Shown here: piece by piece, positions 1 through 8,291 of the stretch
Layout: every line of letters begins with the position of its first letter
Numbering within the stretch: the first letter of the stretch is position 1
Assembly (NCBI RefSeq): GCF_029541745.1
Contig: NZ_CP089746.1
Location: forward strand, 496,001 to 560,000
DNA length: 64,000 nt
From: Streptomyces sp. LX-29
GTDB taxonomy: Bacteria > Actinomycetota > Actinomycetes > Streptomycetales > Streptomycetaceae
Direction of reading: 5' to 3'
Notes under the pieces: generated by a model
The model's input: the letters and a program-made list of their open reading frames with translations, nothing else
What the model was told of the DNA's origin: nothing
The model's database searches: none
Made by a program: the position numbers and the translations under genes

Positions 1-36
1 GCTGCGGCCTGTCGGGGTCGCTCAGGACCGTAGGAC

Positions 37-1080
37 TCAGGCCGTAGGGGCCGGGCTGTAGAACTGCCGCGCCCAGCGCCGGTATTTCATGATGGGGCCG
101 TCCCCCGCGGCGAGCCGCGGGCGTTCCAGATAGGTCTTGTGCTCCCAGATGGGGAAGTCCTTGCCCATGTCGTGCCAGGCCGCCCAGGCGAGCGGGCGCA
201 GGGCCAGCGCGGCCAGGGCACGGGCGGCCCGGCCGCCCCGGGCGGTGGTGAACCGCGCGGTGGTGCTCATGCGCATCTCGACGCGGACCGGGTCGACCGG
301 GGTGGGGCACAACCGGACCCGTAGCCGGAAGCCGGGCCGCTCGCTCTCGACCTCCGAGTAGATCGCGCCGAGCCCCTCGACGACCGTCCGCACCAGCGGC
401 GCGGTCGAGGAGACCAGGGCCGAACGGCGGCCGGCGCCCGCGTGGATGCGGAACGTCGTCTCCATGCGGGCGCCGTCGAACCGCGGCTCCTCCACGACCT
501 CCGCGGTCGTGCCGTGCACCGGGGAGAAGTGCCCGAAGTCGACGATGTTCTCGACCACGTCCTGCGGGTGCTCCACCAGCCTGCGCAGGCTGCAGTACGG
601 AGCCGGGAAGTCCGCGGGCGGCGCCGGTTCGATCTCCCAGGTGGGCGCGACGCCCTGGGCGTGACGCCAGAGGAAGACCAGGCCGTCGACCTCCCGGCAC
701 TCCAGGGTCGACAGCCGGGCCTTCGGCGCCGCGGTGCCGTAGCCAGTGCGGACGCAGCTCCCCTCCGGGTCGAACCGGAAGTGGTGGAAGGGGCAGACGA
801 TGTCCTCGCCGTGGACCGTCCCGCCGTGGCCGAGGTGCGCGCCCAGGTGCGGGCAGAAGGGCCGGACCGCGCACGGCCGCCCGCTCGCCGTGCGGTAGAG
901 CACCACGTCCTCGCCCATCAGCCGCCGGGTCAGGACGACGCCGCGGTCCAGCTCGGCGGTGGCCGCCAGGGCGAACCAGCCGTCCGGGTAGGGCAGGCGC
1001 GGAGTCCGCTGCGCCGGTGAGAGCCCCGGTGTGCCAGGCCGGCCGCCCCGTCGGCCCCACGTCCACGACGTCAACGTCAC
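37..1080 (-). CDS. Rieske non-heme iron oxygenase, large subunit
   Basis: Predicted oxygenase component of a Rieske ring-hydroxylating or steroid-type monooxygenase (347 aa). The Rieske [2Fe-2S] motif is visible as C76-x-H78 and C96-x2-H99. The mononuclear iron site has the typical N178-x2-D181-x2-H184-x4-H189 arrangement (ENIVDFGHFSPVHG). The layout resembles 3-ketosteroid 9-hydroxylase (KshA) and cholesterol 7-desaturase oxygenases; the substrate is not readable. I chose the GTG at 1080 because GAAAGG lies 6 nt upstream; the frame stays open further 5' but that part is low-complexity and Arg-rich. No reductase or ferredoxin partner is adjacent. It is divergent from the kinase gene, with 229 bp between the starts. 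Confidence 0.85.
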   Translation of the reverse strand: MTLTSWTWGRRGGRPGTPGLSPAQRTPRLPYPDGWFALAATAELDRGVVLTRRLMGEDVVLYRTASGRPCAVRPFCPHLGAHLGHGGTVHGEDIVCPFHHFRFDPEGSCVRTGYGTAAPKARLSTLECREVDGLVFLWRHAQGVAPTWEIEPAPPADFPAPYCSLRRLVEHPQDVVENIVDFGHFSPVHGTTAEVVEEPRFDGARMETTFRIHAGAGRRSALVSSTAPLVRTVVEGLGAIYSEVESERPGFRLRVRLCPTPVDPVRVEMRMSTTARFTTARGGRAARALAALALRPLAWAAWHDMGKDFPIWEHKTYLERPRLAAGDGPIMKYRRWARQFYSPAPTA

Positions 1081-1309
1081 AGCGCACCTTTCGTCGCGTT
1101 TGCCGATCACCCCAGCCTGGCAGGTAGCGCGCCGCCCGTACACGGTGCCTCGCGGGGCGCGGGGCGCGCGGCCACGGTCCCGTGCGGCGCGCGCGTCGGC
1201 GTCGGGAGCCGTACGGTCGTACCGGATTGCTGCGGCCGGCGCACCCCGTGCGGGATCATGTGGGGCGTCCGACGGGGCGGTTGGCGGAGACAGTCGAGGG
1301 GTTGGTGCC

Positions 1310-4072
1310 GTGACCGGGGGGTTCGCAGAGCTGACGCCGGAGGACCCGCAGCGAGTGGGTCCGTTCCGCATCGTGGCGCGGCTCGGCTCGGGTGGCATGG
1401 GCCGGGTCTATCTGGGGCGCTCGCGGGGCGGACGGCCGGTGGCGGTGAAGGTCGTGCGCCCGGAGCTGGCCGAGGACGAGGAGTTCCGGCGCCGGTTCGC
1501 CCGGGAGGTGGCGGCGGCGCGCCAGGTCAACGGCGTCTTCACCGCGGGCGTCGTCGACGCCGACCCCGACGGCTCCCCCGCCTGGCTCGCCACCGCCTAT
1601 GTACGGGGTGTGTCGCTGGACGCCGCGGTCGCCGAGCACGGGGCGTTCCCGGAGGGGCCAGTGCTGACCATGGGGGCGGGGCTCGCGGAGGCGCTGGAGG
1701 CGATCCACGCGGTCGGAGTGGTCCACCGGGATCTGAAGCCCTCCAACGTGCTGCTGGCCGCGGACGGGCCCCGGGTGATCGACTTCGGAATCTCGGTGGT
1801 CGACGAGGTGTCCTCGGTGACCAGAACCGGAATGATGGTGGGGACCCCGGGCTTCATGTCCCCGGAGCAGCTGACGGGCCGTCCGGTCGGCGCGCCCAGC
1901 GACGTCTTCTCGCTGGGCGCGGTGCTGGTGTTCGCCGCCACCGGCGTCGGCCCCTTCGGCGTCGGCTCGACCCACGGCGTGTTGTTCCGCACCGTCTACG
2001 AGGAGCCGGACCTGTCCGCGCTGCCAGCCGGGTTGGTCGAGGTGACGCGGCGGTGCCTGGCCAAGGACCCGGCGGGACGGCCCGGCGTGGACGCCCTGAT
2101 GGACGAGTTCGCGCGCCGCGTCGGCGACGGGCGGACGGTCACAGAGCTCCTGTCGGACGGCGGCTGGCTGCCGCAGGCCGTGGCGCGCACCCTCACCCGG
2201 ACGCCGACCCCGCCGTCGCTAATGGCTCAACAGCTCGACACGCCGGCCCGGGAGCCGCGGGCCGACGCCGCTTCGGGGCGGGCGGGGGACGCCACGCCTA
2301 CGCCCGGGGACACCACACCTCCGCCCGGGGACACCACACCTCCGCCCAGGGACACCACATCTCCACCCGGGGGCGCCGCCCCTCCGCCTTTCGCGGCGCC
2401 TCCACCCGTGGACCCGCGCGGCACCGGCCCGGTGGGGTCGCCGCCCCCGTCGCCCGGACCGGCGGGTGCGAGCGACACGCCACTCCCGGGCGCCACACCG
2501 CGCCCCCATGCCACTCCGCGCCCCGACGTCACTCCGTCGCCCGACACCACTCCGTCGCCGGACGCCGCTCCGTTACTCGACGCCGCTCCGCCGCCCGACA
2601 CCGCTGGCCCACCCGGCGTGGACGCCGCCGCGTTCCCGGCGTTCGGCCCGCCCGTTTCGCTGCCGGCGGGCACGCCGGGGATCCCGTCGTCGGCCCCACG
2701 GCCCATGGTGACCAGCCTCCCCGAGCCGTTCCGTCCGGGGCCGGCGCGGCCCCGGACGGTCGCCAGGCGCGTGCTGATACCACTCGGCGCGCTCGTCACG
2801 GTGGCGGCGATCTCGGTGGCGATCGTGTGGAGCGGGCGCGGCGGGGGTTCCGGCTCTTCTGGCCTGCCCACTCCCCCGACCCGGCAGACCGGGGACTCCG
2901 GCAAGGAGGCGGGCCAGGGTGCCGGCACCGGTACCGGCGCCGGGAAGCGGACGACGACCGTCACCATCGGGGTCAGCGTGCCGCTGACCGGGGATCTGGC
3001 CGCCTACGGCCAGGGCATCAAGAACTCCGTGGACCTGGCGGTCAAGGAGGCCAACAGGAAGAAGTCAGTGCCGGGCGTCACCTTCGCGATCAAGGCGCTG
3101 GACGACAAGGCGCAGCCGTCGACCGGGCAGCAGAACGCCACCGCTCTGGTGGCCGACGAGCGGGTGGTGGGGGTCGTCGGACCCCTGAACTCCAGCGTGG
3201 CCCAGTCCTCGCAGCCGGTGTTCGGCGAGGCGAATCTGGCCCAGGTCTCCCCGGCGGCCACCAATCCTCTGCTGACGCAGGGCGAGGAGTGGGTCGCGGG
3301 CGCCAAGAAGCGACCGTACGCCTCGTTCTTCCGCACGGCGACCACGGACGACCACCAGGGGTCCTACGCGGCGCGGTATCTGTACCGGAAGCTCACCCGG
3401 CCCAAGGTCTTCCTGATCGACGACGGGAAGACGTACGGCGCCGGGCTGGTGCAGACCTTCGAAGATCGGTTCAGGGCGCTCGGCGGCGACATCGTGGGCC
3501 GGGACCGGATCACCCCGGGCGACCGGGACTTCGCCGAGCTGGTGGCCAAGGTGAAGGGGTCCGGGGCCGAGGCCGTCTACTACGGCGGCGAGTACCCCGA
3601 GGCGGGCCCGCTGTCCCAGCAGCTCAAGAAGGCCGGCTTCGACAAGCCCCTGGTGGGCGGGGACGGCCTCTACTCCGACGAGTACATCAAGCTCGCCGGC
3701 TCCGACTCCGACGGCGACCTCAGCACCACCGCCGGCGTCCCGGCGGAACGGCTCGACACGGCCCGCCAGTTCGTCCGGATGTACGCGGACGGCGACTACG
3801 CGTACCCCTACGGCGCCTACGGCGGGTACGCGTACGACGCGACCTGGGCGATCATTCAGGCCGTCAAGGCCGTCGCCGAGGACCACAAGGGGAGGCTGCC
3901 GGCCAAGCCCCGCCCGGCGGTCGTCAAGGCGCTCCAGGATGTCTCCTTCTTCGGGGTCACCGGGGAGGTCGCCTTCGACGCCTACGGCGACACCACCGAC
4001 CCGCGCCTCTCCGTGAACAGGGTCCAGGACGGAAAGTGGACCCTCGTGGACAGCGGCAGGGACGAGGACTGA
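1310..4072 (+). CDS. Membrane Ser/Thr protein kinase fused to a type 1 periplasmic-binding (LivJ-like) sensor domain
   Basis: 920 aa. The N-terminal Hanks-type kinase has the glycine loop GSGGMGRVY (about residue 27), the VAVKVV lysine (about 46), HRDLKPSN (about 139) and DFG (about 158). A Pro/Thr/Asp-rich linker follows (about 300-485), then one transmembrane helix (about 487-507), then an extracytoplasmic domain of about 360 aa (TVTIGVSVPLTGDLAAYG onward) like branched-chain amino-acid binding proteins of ABC importers. The fusion implies a receptor kinase that senses a small molecule outside and phosphorylates inside; ligand and targets are unknown. The GTG start at 1310 follows GAGGG by 9 nt. 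Codon 422 (2573-2575), inside an 18-bp DNA repeat in the linker, is a rare TTA, so translation may depend on bldA. DNA repeats of 21 bp (about 2306-2365) also encode part of the linker. Confidence 0.93.
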   Translation: MTGGFAELTPEDPQRVGPFRIVARLGSGGMGRVYLGRSRGGRPVAVKVVRPELAEDEEFRRRFAREVAAARQVNGVFTAGVVDADPDGSPAWLATAYVRGVSLDAAVAEHGAFPEGPVLTMGAGLAEALEAIHAVGVVHRDLKPSNVLLAADGPRVIDFGISVVDEVSSVTRTGMMVGTPGFMSPEQLTGRPVGAPSDVFSLGAVLVFAATGVGPFGVGSTHGVLFRTVYEEPDLSALPAGLVEVTRRCLAKDPAGRPGVDALMDEFARRVGDGRTVTELLSDGGWLPQAVARTLTRTPTPPSLMAQQLDTPAREPRADAASGRAGDATPTPGDTTPPPGDTTPPPRDTTSPPGGAAPPPFAAPPPVDPRGTGPVGSPPPSPGPAGASDTPLPGATPRPHATPRPDVTPSPDTTPSPDAAPLLDAAPPPDTAGPPGVDAAAFPAFGPPVSLPAGTPGIPSSAPRPMVTSLPEPFRPGPARPRTVARRVLIPLGALVTVAAISVAIVWSGRGGGSGSSGLPTPPTRQTGDSGKEAGQGAGTGTGAGKRTTTVTIGVSVPLTGDLAAYGQGIKNSVDLAVKEANRKKSVPGVTFAIKALDDKAQPSTGQQNATALVADERVVGVVGPLNSSVAQSSQPVFGEANLAQVSPAATNPLLTQGEEWVAGAKKRPYASFFRTATTDDHQGSYAARYLYRKLTRPKVFLIDDGKTYGAGLVQTFEDRFRALGGDIVGRDRITPGDRDFAELVAKVKGSGAEAVYYGGEYPEAGPLSQQLKKAGFDKPLVGGDGLYSDEYIKLAGSDSDGDLSTTAGVPAERLDTARQFVRMYADGDYAYPYGAYGGYAYDATWAIIQAVKAVAEDHKGRLPAKPRPAVVKALQDVSFFGVTGEVAFDAYGDTTDPRLSVNRVQDGKWTLVDSGRDED
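2306..2610 (+). repeat. 21-bp and 18-bp coding repeats in the kinase linker
   Basis: Two in-frame repeat tracts encode the linker before the transmembrane helix. The first has a 21-bp period (copies starting near 2306, 2327 and 2348, encoding GDTTPPP-like units). The second has an 18-bp period from about 2523 to 2610 (encoding hexapeptides such as TPSPDT and APPPDT) and carries the TTA codon. Confidence 0.75.
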
Positions 4073-4078
4073 GCCCGT

Positions 4079-4099
4079 CGCCCGCCCCCGTGGCGGGCG
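4079..4099 (+). terminator. GC-rich hairpin after the kinase gene
   Basis: An 8-bp perfect stem, CGCCCGCC (4079-4086) against GGCGGGCG (4092-4099), with a 5-nt loop. It starts 6 nt after the kinase stop codon and has no T-run, which is common for streptomycete terminators. Confidence 0.5.
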
Positions 4100-4123
4100 G
4101 CCTCCCGTCCCCCCGTCACCTCC

Positions 4124-4155
4124 GGGACGGCGGGACGGCGGGACGGCGGGACGGC
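4124..4155. repeat. 8-bp tandem repeat, four copies
   Basis: Four consecutive copies of GGGACGGC lie between the kinase gene and the DJ-1/PfpI gene. No open frame with a ribosome-binding site uses them. Confidence 0.8.
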
Positions 4156-4352
4156 GGAAGGCGATCGGCAGCGGAACAGGGTCGACCGGGAGAAGCCGGG
4201 CGGCCCCAGGCAGTGGCTCAGCCTCCGGCCGGCCGGACGGCCACCGGCAGTGGGGCCGCCGCCGGGCCGGGCGGCCCGTTTGCGGGGTGGGTCGCACCGC
4301 GTGAGACTGGAGGCCCGCGCCGGAGTCGCGCTGTGCGAGGACGGAGAGCGAC

Positions 4353-4907
4353 ATGCGGATCGCGTTCCTGGTGGCGCCCCAGGGCGTCGAGCAGATCGAG
4401 TTGACCGACCCCTGGCAGGCGGTGCTCGACGCGTCTCACACCCCGAAGCTGGTCTCCACCAAGCCGGGCCATATCCAGGCGTTCCACCACCTGGACAAGG
4501 CCGACACCTTCGTCGTCGACGAGGACCTCGACCATGCGCGGGCCGAGGACTTCGACGCCCTGATCCTGCCCGGCGGCGTGGCCAACCCGGACTTCCTGCG
4601 GCTCGACACCCGGGCGGTGGAGTTCGCCAAGGGCTTCTTCGCGGCGGGCAGGCCGGTGGCCGCGATCTGCCACGCCCCCTGGCTGCTGGTCGAGGCCGAT
4701 GTGGTGCGCGGCCGGACGCTCACCTCCTGGCCCAGTCTGCGTACCGACATCCGTAACGCCGGCGGCACCTGGGTGGACGAGCGGGTCGTGGTCTGCACGG
4801 ACGGACCCAACACGCTGATCACCAGCCGGCGTCCCGGCGATCTGAAGCCGTTCTGCGCGGCGTTCGGCGAGGAGTTCGCCAAGGACGCCCAGGAGCAGGA
4901 GGGCTGA
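4353..4907 (+). CDS. DJ-1/PfpI family protein (class I glutamine-amidotransferase-like)
   Basis: 184 aa, the usual length of PfpI/YhbO-type proteins. The fold's nucleophile elbow is visible as AICHAPWLL with Cys at about residue 106, preceded by the GGVANPDFLR loop. Family members act as intracellular cysteine peptidases, deglycases or chaperones; which of these applies cannot be read. The ATG at 4353 has a GGAG-type site 6-9 nt upstream. Its stop is 12 nt from the stop of the convergent MFS gene, and both stops lie in one hairpin. Confidence 0.85.
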   Translation: MRIAFLVAPQGVEQIELTDPWQAVLDASHTPKLVSTKPGHIQAFHHLDKADTFVVDEDLDHARAEDFDALILPGGVANPDFLRLDTRAVEFAKGFFAAGRPVAAICHAPWLLVEADVVRGRTLTSWPSLRTDIRNAGGTWVDERVVVCTDGPNTLITSRRPGDLKPFCAAFGEEFAKDAQEQEG

Positions 4908-4924
4908 GCGCCCGCTCGCTCAGC
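4903..4924. terminator. Bidirectional hairpin spanning two convergent stop codons
   Basis: GCTGAGCG (4903-4910) pairs with CGCTCAGC (4917-4924) around a 6-nt loop. The left arm contains the TGA of the DJ-1/PfpI gene (4905-4907) and the right arm the TGA of the minus-strand MFS gene (4920-4922). Confidence 0.6.
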
Positions 4925-6272
4925 GGCCAGTTCCCACTCCGTCCGCGGCGCGTTCGGGTGCCGCGGGCTCCGCCGCCGGAGAGCGCGGCGCCGGTACGTC
5001 GAGCGGCGCGGGCACGGCGCGACGTGCCCACAGCGCCGCGCCCGCCAGCAGCGCGACGCCGGCGAGCAGCCACGGGGCCGCGCCGGGCGGCAGCACGCCG
5101 GCGGCCAGGGTGGCGAGGGCGCCGGCCAGCTGTAGGGCGAGGGACTGCACGGACAGCGCGGTGGCCCGGACGGTGGTGCCGACACGGCGGTGCAGCACCT
5201 CGTTCTGGTTGGGGCCGGCCGCCCCGAGCCCGAGGTAGACCAGCCCGTAGCCGAGGGCGGCGAGGGCCAGGGCGAGCGGCCCGCGCGTGGTGGCCGTCGC
5301 GGCGAGCAGCAGCGCCCCGGCCCCGGCCAGCCCCAGGCTCAGCAGCACCGCGCGCTCGCCGCCGCGCGCCAGCCGGGCGGCGAGGGGCGCGCGGTTGCTG
5401 CCGAGGGCGGTGCAGAGGAATCCGGCGCAGGCGAGGGCCGCGAAGAGCACGGCGCCCGACTCGGCCCCGCCGGTCAGCACGGCGGCGCGGCGCGGGGTGA
5501 GCAGCTCGACGACGGAGAGCGCCGCTCCCACCGCGCCTGCGCTCAGCAGCACCCGCCGCACCAGGGCGTCCCGCGCGCCCAGCCGTACCCCGTCCAGCAT
5601 GGTGGCCGGCACCCCGCGCAGCACCTCGCGCAGCGAGGCCGGGGCGCGGGGCGGCTCGGTCAGGGCGGCCAGGACGTACGTCACGTAGCCCAGCACGACC
5701 GCCGCGCCGAGCAGCACGGGCACGGACAGCGGCAGCACCAGTCCGTCGGTGTGCGCGCTCAACCGGCCGCCGAGGTCCGGGCCCAGGCCGAGCAGCCAGG
5801 GCAGGCCGCCGCCGAGCAGCGTGCCGACGGCCAGCGCGGTCGCGGTGGCGGTGGAGCCGCGGGCGATGCCGGTGCGCAGTTCGGCGTCGGGGCCGGAGTG
5901 CGCCTGCACGGTGTCCACGTACCACGCCTCGGCGGGCCCGCTGGACAGGGCGCGTCCGGCGCCCAGCAGCACCATGGCAGTCAGCAGCACCCCCGCGGTC
6001 GTGCCCAGGGCGAGGAGGGTGAGGCCGACCAGGCTGAGCAGGCCCGCCGCGACCAGCACGACGCGGCGGCCGATGACATCGGACAGTCCGCCGGTGGGCA
6101 GCTCCAGACAGGCGACGGTGAGGGAGTAGACGGCGTAGAACCCGGCTATGGAGGTGAGGCCCACTCCGCGCTCGGTGAGCAGGAGGACCTGTGCCGGTAG
6201 ATAGAGGCCCACCGGAAGCCAGTAGAGGAAGGTGACGACGGCGAACCGGCGCCGTGCGACTGCCGGGGTCAT
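4920..6272 (-). CDS. MFS transporter
   Basis: 450 aa with about twelve hydrophobic segments and the major-facilitator loop motif GGLSDVIGRRVVL between helices 2 and 3, so a proton-coupled multidrug or solute exporter in the cytoplasmic membrane is likely. I prefer the ATG at 6272 because GGAGAG lies 5 nt upstream; an ATG at 6287 would add five residues. The SDR gene runs divergently, and an inverted repeat TGACG-N3-CGTCA (6305-6317) sits just upstream next to a possible -10 (TATAGC on the minus strand), which suggests repression by an unlinked regulator. Substrate unknown. Confidence 0.85.
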   Translation of the reverse strand: MTPAVARRRFAVVTFLYWLPVGLYLPAQVLLLTERGVGLTSIAGFYAVYSLTVACLELPTGGLSDVIGRRVVLVAAGLLSLVGLTLLALGTTAGVLLTAMVLLGAGRALSSGPAEAWYVDTVQAHSGPDAELRTGIARGSTATATALAVGTLLGGGLPWLLGLGPDLGGRLSAHTDGLVLPLSVPVLLGAAVVLGYVTYVLAALTEPPRAPASLREVLRGVPATMLDGVRLGARDALVRRVLLSAGAVGAALSVVELLTPRRAAVLTGGAESGAVLFAALACAGFLCTALGSNRAPLAARLARGGERAVLLSLGLAGAGALLLAATATTRGPLALALAALGYGLVYLGLGAAGPNQNEVLHRRVGTTVRATALSVQSLALQLAGALATLAAGVLPPGAAPWLLAGVALLAGAALWARRAVPAPLDVPAPRSPAAEPAAPERAADGVGTGR

Positions 6273-6304
6273 GAGGTCTCTCCGCATGGCGGGGATGCTA
6301 TACG

Positions 6305-6317
6305 TGACGCTTCGTCA
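6305..6317. promoter_or_regulatory. Inverted repeat in the MFS/SDR divergent region
   Basis: TGACG-CTT-CGTCA, a perfect 5-bp palindrome with a 3-nt centre, 33 bp upstream of the MFS start and next to a TATAGC -10-like element read on the minus strand. Candidate repressor site; no adjacent regulator gene explains it. Confidence 0.4.
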
Positions 6318-6343
6318 GCCTGGGGCCGAAGGAGGGACGACAG

Positions 6344-6406
6344 GTGAGCGACGGCCACCGACGTGGTATCCGACGGGATGGGAGCGGCCGTCGGCGCCGC
6401 CGTTGA
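6344..6406 (+). CDS. Possible 20-residue upstream peptide before the SDR gene
   Basis: A GTG at 6344 is preceded by a strong Shine-Dalgarno, GGAGGGA at 6331-6337, with 6-nt spacing. The frame runs 20 codons, ends in GRRRRR and stops 12 nt before the SDR start. It could be a translated leader or a chance frame. Conservation is unknown. Confidence 0.25.
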   Translation: MSDGHRRGIRRDGSGRRRRR

Positions 6407-6418
6407 CGAGGGGTCAGG

Positions 6419-7174
6419 GTGAACGGGTCAGCGCTGTCGGGATGCGCCGCACTGGTGACGGGCGCGTCCAGCGGCATCGGGGCGGCCACCGCCCTCTCCC
6501 TGGCCGCCGAGGGCGCCTCGGTCGCGGTGGTCGCCCGCCGCACCGGCCGGCTCGAGGAGCTGGCGACCACCATCCGCGACGACGGCGGCAGCTGCCTCGT
6601 GCTCACCGCCGACCTGGAGGACGCGGCACGGGCGCGCCGGGCCGTCGCGGACGCGGCGGAGCGGTTCGGACGGCTGGACATCCTGGTGAACAACGCCGGC
6701 TACGCGGCGCCGAGCGCGATCGAGGAGGCCGACGCGCGGGACTGGGCGCGCATGGTCGGCCTCAACTTCACCGCCGTTCTCCACACGTCGCAGGCGGCGC
6801 TGCCCCATCTGCTGCGGGCCGCGGCCGACGGCCCCCGCCGGGTCGCCGACATCGTGAACGTCAGCTCGGCCGCGGGTCGCAGGGTGCTGCGCAACAACTC
6901 CGTCTACGCGGCGACCAAGCACGCCGTGGGCGCCTTCAGCGAGGGCCTGCGCCAGGAGGTGACCGGACGCAACGTGCGCGTGGGGCTGATCGAGCCCGGG
7001 CTGACCACGACCGAGTTGACGGCCGGCCGCGAGGTCGGCCCGGTCAGCGGCCTCGCGCGGGACTCCTGGCTGCACGCGGAGGACGTCGCACGCTCGATCA
7101 CCTTCATGGTCACCCAGCCGGCGCGCGCCGCGGTCAACGAGATCCTGGTGCGACCCACGGCCCAGGAGCCGTGA
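6419..7174 (+). CDS. Short-chain dehydrogenase/reductase (SDR)
   Basis: 251 aa, a classical SDR. The N-terminal nucleotide-binding motif is TGASSGIG (residues 14-21), with ARRTGR in the cofactor loop suggesting NADP(H), then NNAG and the catalytic Ser (NVSSAAG) and Y-x3-K (VYAATKHA). It is a cytoplasmic NAD(P)-dependent oxidoreductase; the substrate is not readable. The GTG start at 6419 follows GAGGGG by 5 nt. It is transcribed away from the MFS gene and converges on the arginase-family gene. Confidence 0.88.
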   Translation: MNGSALSGCAALVTGASSGIGAATALSLAAEGASVAVVARRTGRLEELATTIRDDGGSCLVLTADLEDAARARRAVADAAERFGRLDILVNNAGYAAPSAIEEADARDWARMVGLNFTAVLHTSQAALPHLLRAAADGPRRVADIVNVSSAAGRRVLRNNSVYAATKHAVGAFSEGLRQEVTGRNVRVGLIEPGLTTTELTAGREVGPVSGLARDSWLHAEDVARSITFMVTQPARAAVNEILVRPTAQEP

Positions 7175-7257
7175 CCCGGGCCCCGAGACCCTCAGCCCTG
7201 AGAGCCCGGTCGAGAGAGCCCGACCCTGTGACACCGCCCCGAGAGCCCGCCTCATGC

Positions 7258-8142
7258 TCAGGCGTGACCCAGCCCATGGGCCAGGCAGTCGACCAGGCTG
7301 GCCGCGATCCGGCCGTCCGGGTCCAGGCGTGGGTTGAAGATGGTGACGTCGAGCCCCACGGCCCGGTCGCCGTCCAGGGCCGCGCGCAGCACGGTCTCCA
7401 GCTCGCGCCAGCTCAGCCCGTCGGGCAGCCGGTAGTCGACGGCGGGCATGACGGCGTCGTCCAGGACGTCGGCGTCCAGGTGCACCCAGAATCCGGCGCC
7501 GCCGGCGGCGCCCAGCCGGTCCACGGCCCTGCGCGCGGCTTCGGCCGCGCCCACGGCCCGCACCGTCGCCAGGTCCATCGCGCCCAGCCGGGGCGGCAGG
7601 GGCCGCATCCCGGCCGCGGCCGACTCCTCGGCGTCCCGGAAGCCGAGGGCGACGACGTCCTCCTCGCGCACCAGGGGCCGCCGGCCCTCCAGGTCGGTGA
7701 GCACGCGCGGCCCGTAGCCGGTCGCCAGCGCCAGGTCCATCGACGCGGCCTCGCCCGCGGGTTCGGCCGCGGGCTGGTAGAAGTCGGTGTGCCCGTCGAG
7801 GAAGAGCAGCCCGTAGCGGCCGGTGCGGCGCAGCGCCAGCAGGTTGCCGAGCAGGATGGAGCAGTCCCCGCCGAGGACGACCGGGAAGCCGTCCCGGGCC
7901 AGGACCTCGCCGACCGCGTCGGCGAGCACGAGGGAGTACGCGGCGATGGAGTGCGGGTTGAGCACCCCGGTCTCGGGGTCGCGCACGGGGTCGTAGGCGG
8001 GCACCGCGACCCGGGCCCCGATGTCCGCGCCCAGCCGCTCCCGCAGGCCCGCGCCGAGCAGCGCGGCCGGCAGCTCCGCCACGCCCCCGGGGCGCAGCCC
8101 CAGCACCGACGGAGCCTCGATGATCACCAACTGTCGCCGCAC
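7258..8142 (-). CDS. Arginase/agmatinase/formiminoglutamase family hydrolase
   Basis: 294 aa, the usual length for the ureohydrolase fold. The binuclear Mn site is visible as GGDCS, DGHTDF and HLDADVLD. The last metal motif reads GLDVTIFNPRLD, a variant of the usual SxDxDxxDP, so the exact substrate (arginine, agmatine, formiminoglutamate or another guanidino compound) cannot be assigned. The first motif is D-G-H-T-D instead of the more usual D-A-H-x-D. Cytoplasmic. No other arginine-catabolism gene is adjacent; it is 149 bp downstream of the ArsR-type regulator on the same strand. Confidence 0.82.
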   Translation of the reverse strand: MRRQLVIIEAPSVLGLRPGGVAELPAALLGAGLRERLGADIGARVAVPAYDPVRDPETGVLNPHSIAAYSLVLADAVGEVLARDGFPVVLGGDCSILLGNLLALRRTGRYGLLFLDGHTDFYQPAAEPAGEAASMDLALATGYGPRVLTDLEGRRPLVREEDVVALGFRDAEESAAAGMRPLPPRLGAMDLATVRAVGAAEAARRAVDRLGAAGGAGFWVHLDADVLDDAVMPAVDYRLPDGLSWRELETVLRAALDGDRAVGLDVTIFNPRLDPDGRIAASLVDCLAHGLGHA

Positions 8143-8184
8143 ATCCGCTCAACGAGGCCACGGGAGCGCGGTTTCCGGCCACCC

Positions 8185-8223
8185 GGGTGGACGCCCTGGG
8201 TGGACACCACGGGTGGACGCCAC
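8185..8223. repeat. 13-bp direct repeat, three copies
   Basis: GGGTGGAC plus five variable bases repeats at 8185, 8198 and 8211, between the regulator stop and the arginase-family start. No function is evident. Confidence 0.65.
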
Positions 8224-8291
8224 GGCATGCACGCGCGGCGCCGCACTCGGCGCCGCGCTCGGCTCCCAGGTGACGGGGATCCGTCACGCCG

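Noticed and set aside
14..36. Possible terminator before the Rieske gene stop at the window edge
   Set aside because: No convincing stem could be drawn in the 36 bases available.
1258..4404. 1048-residue plus-strand frame overlapping the kinase
   Set aside because: It is a second frame of the kinase gene with Arg/Gly-rich content and no domain, produced by high GC. The kinase frame has all catalytic motifs.
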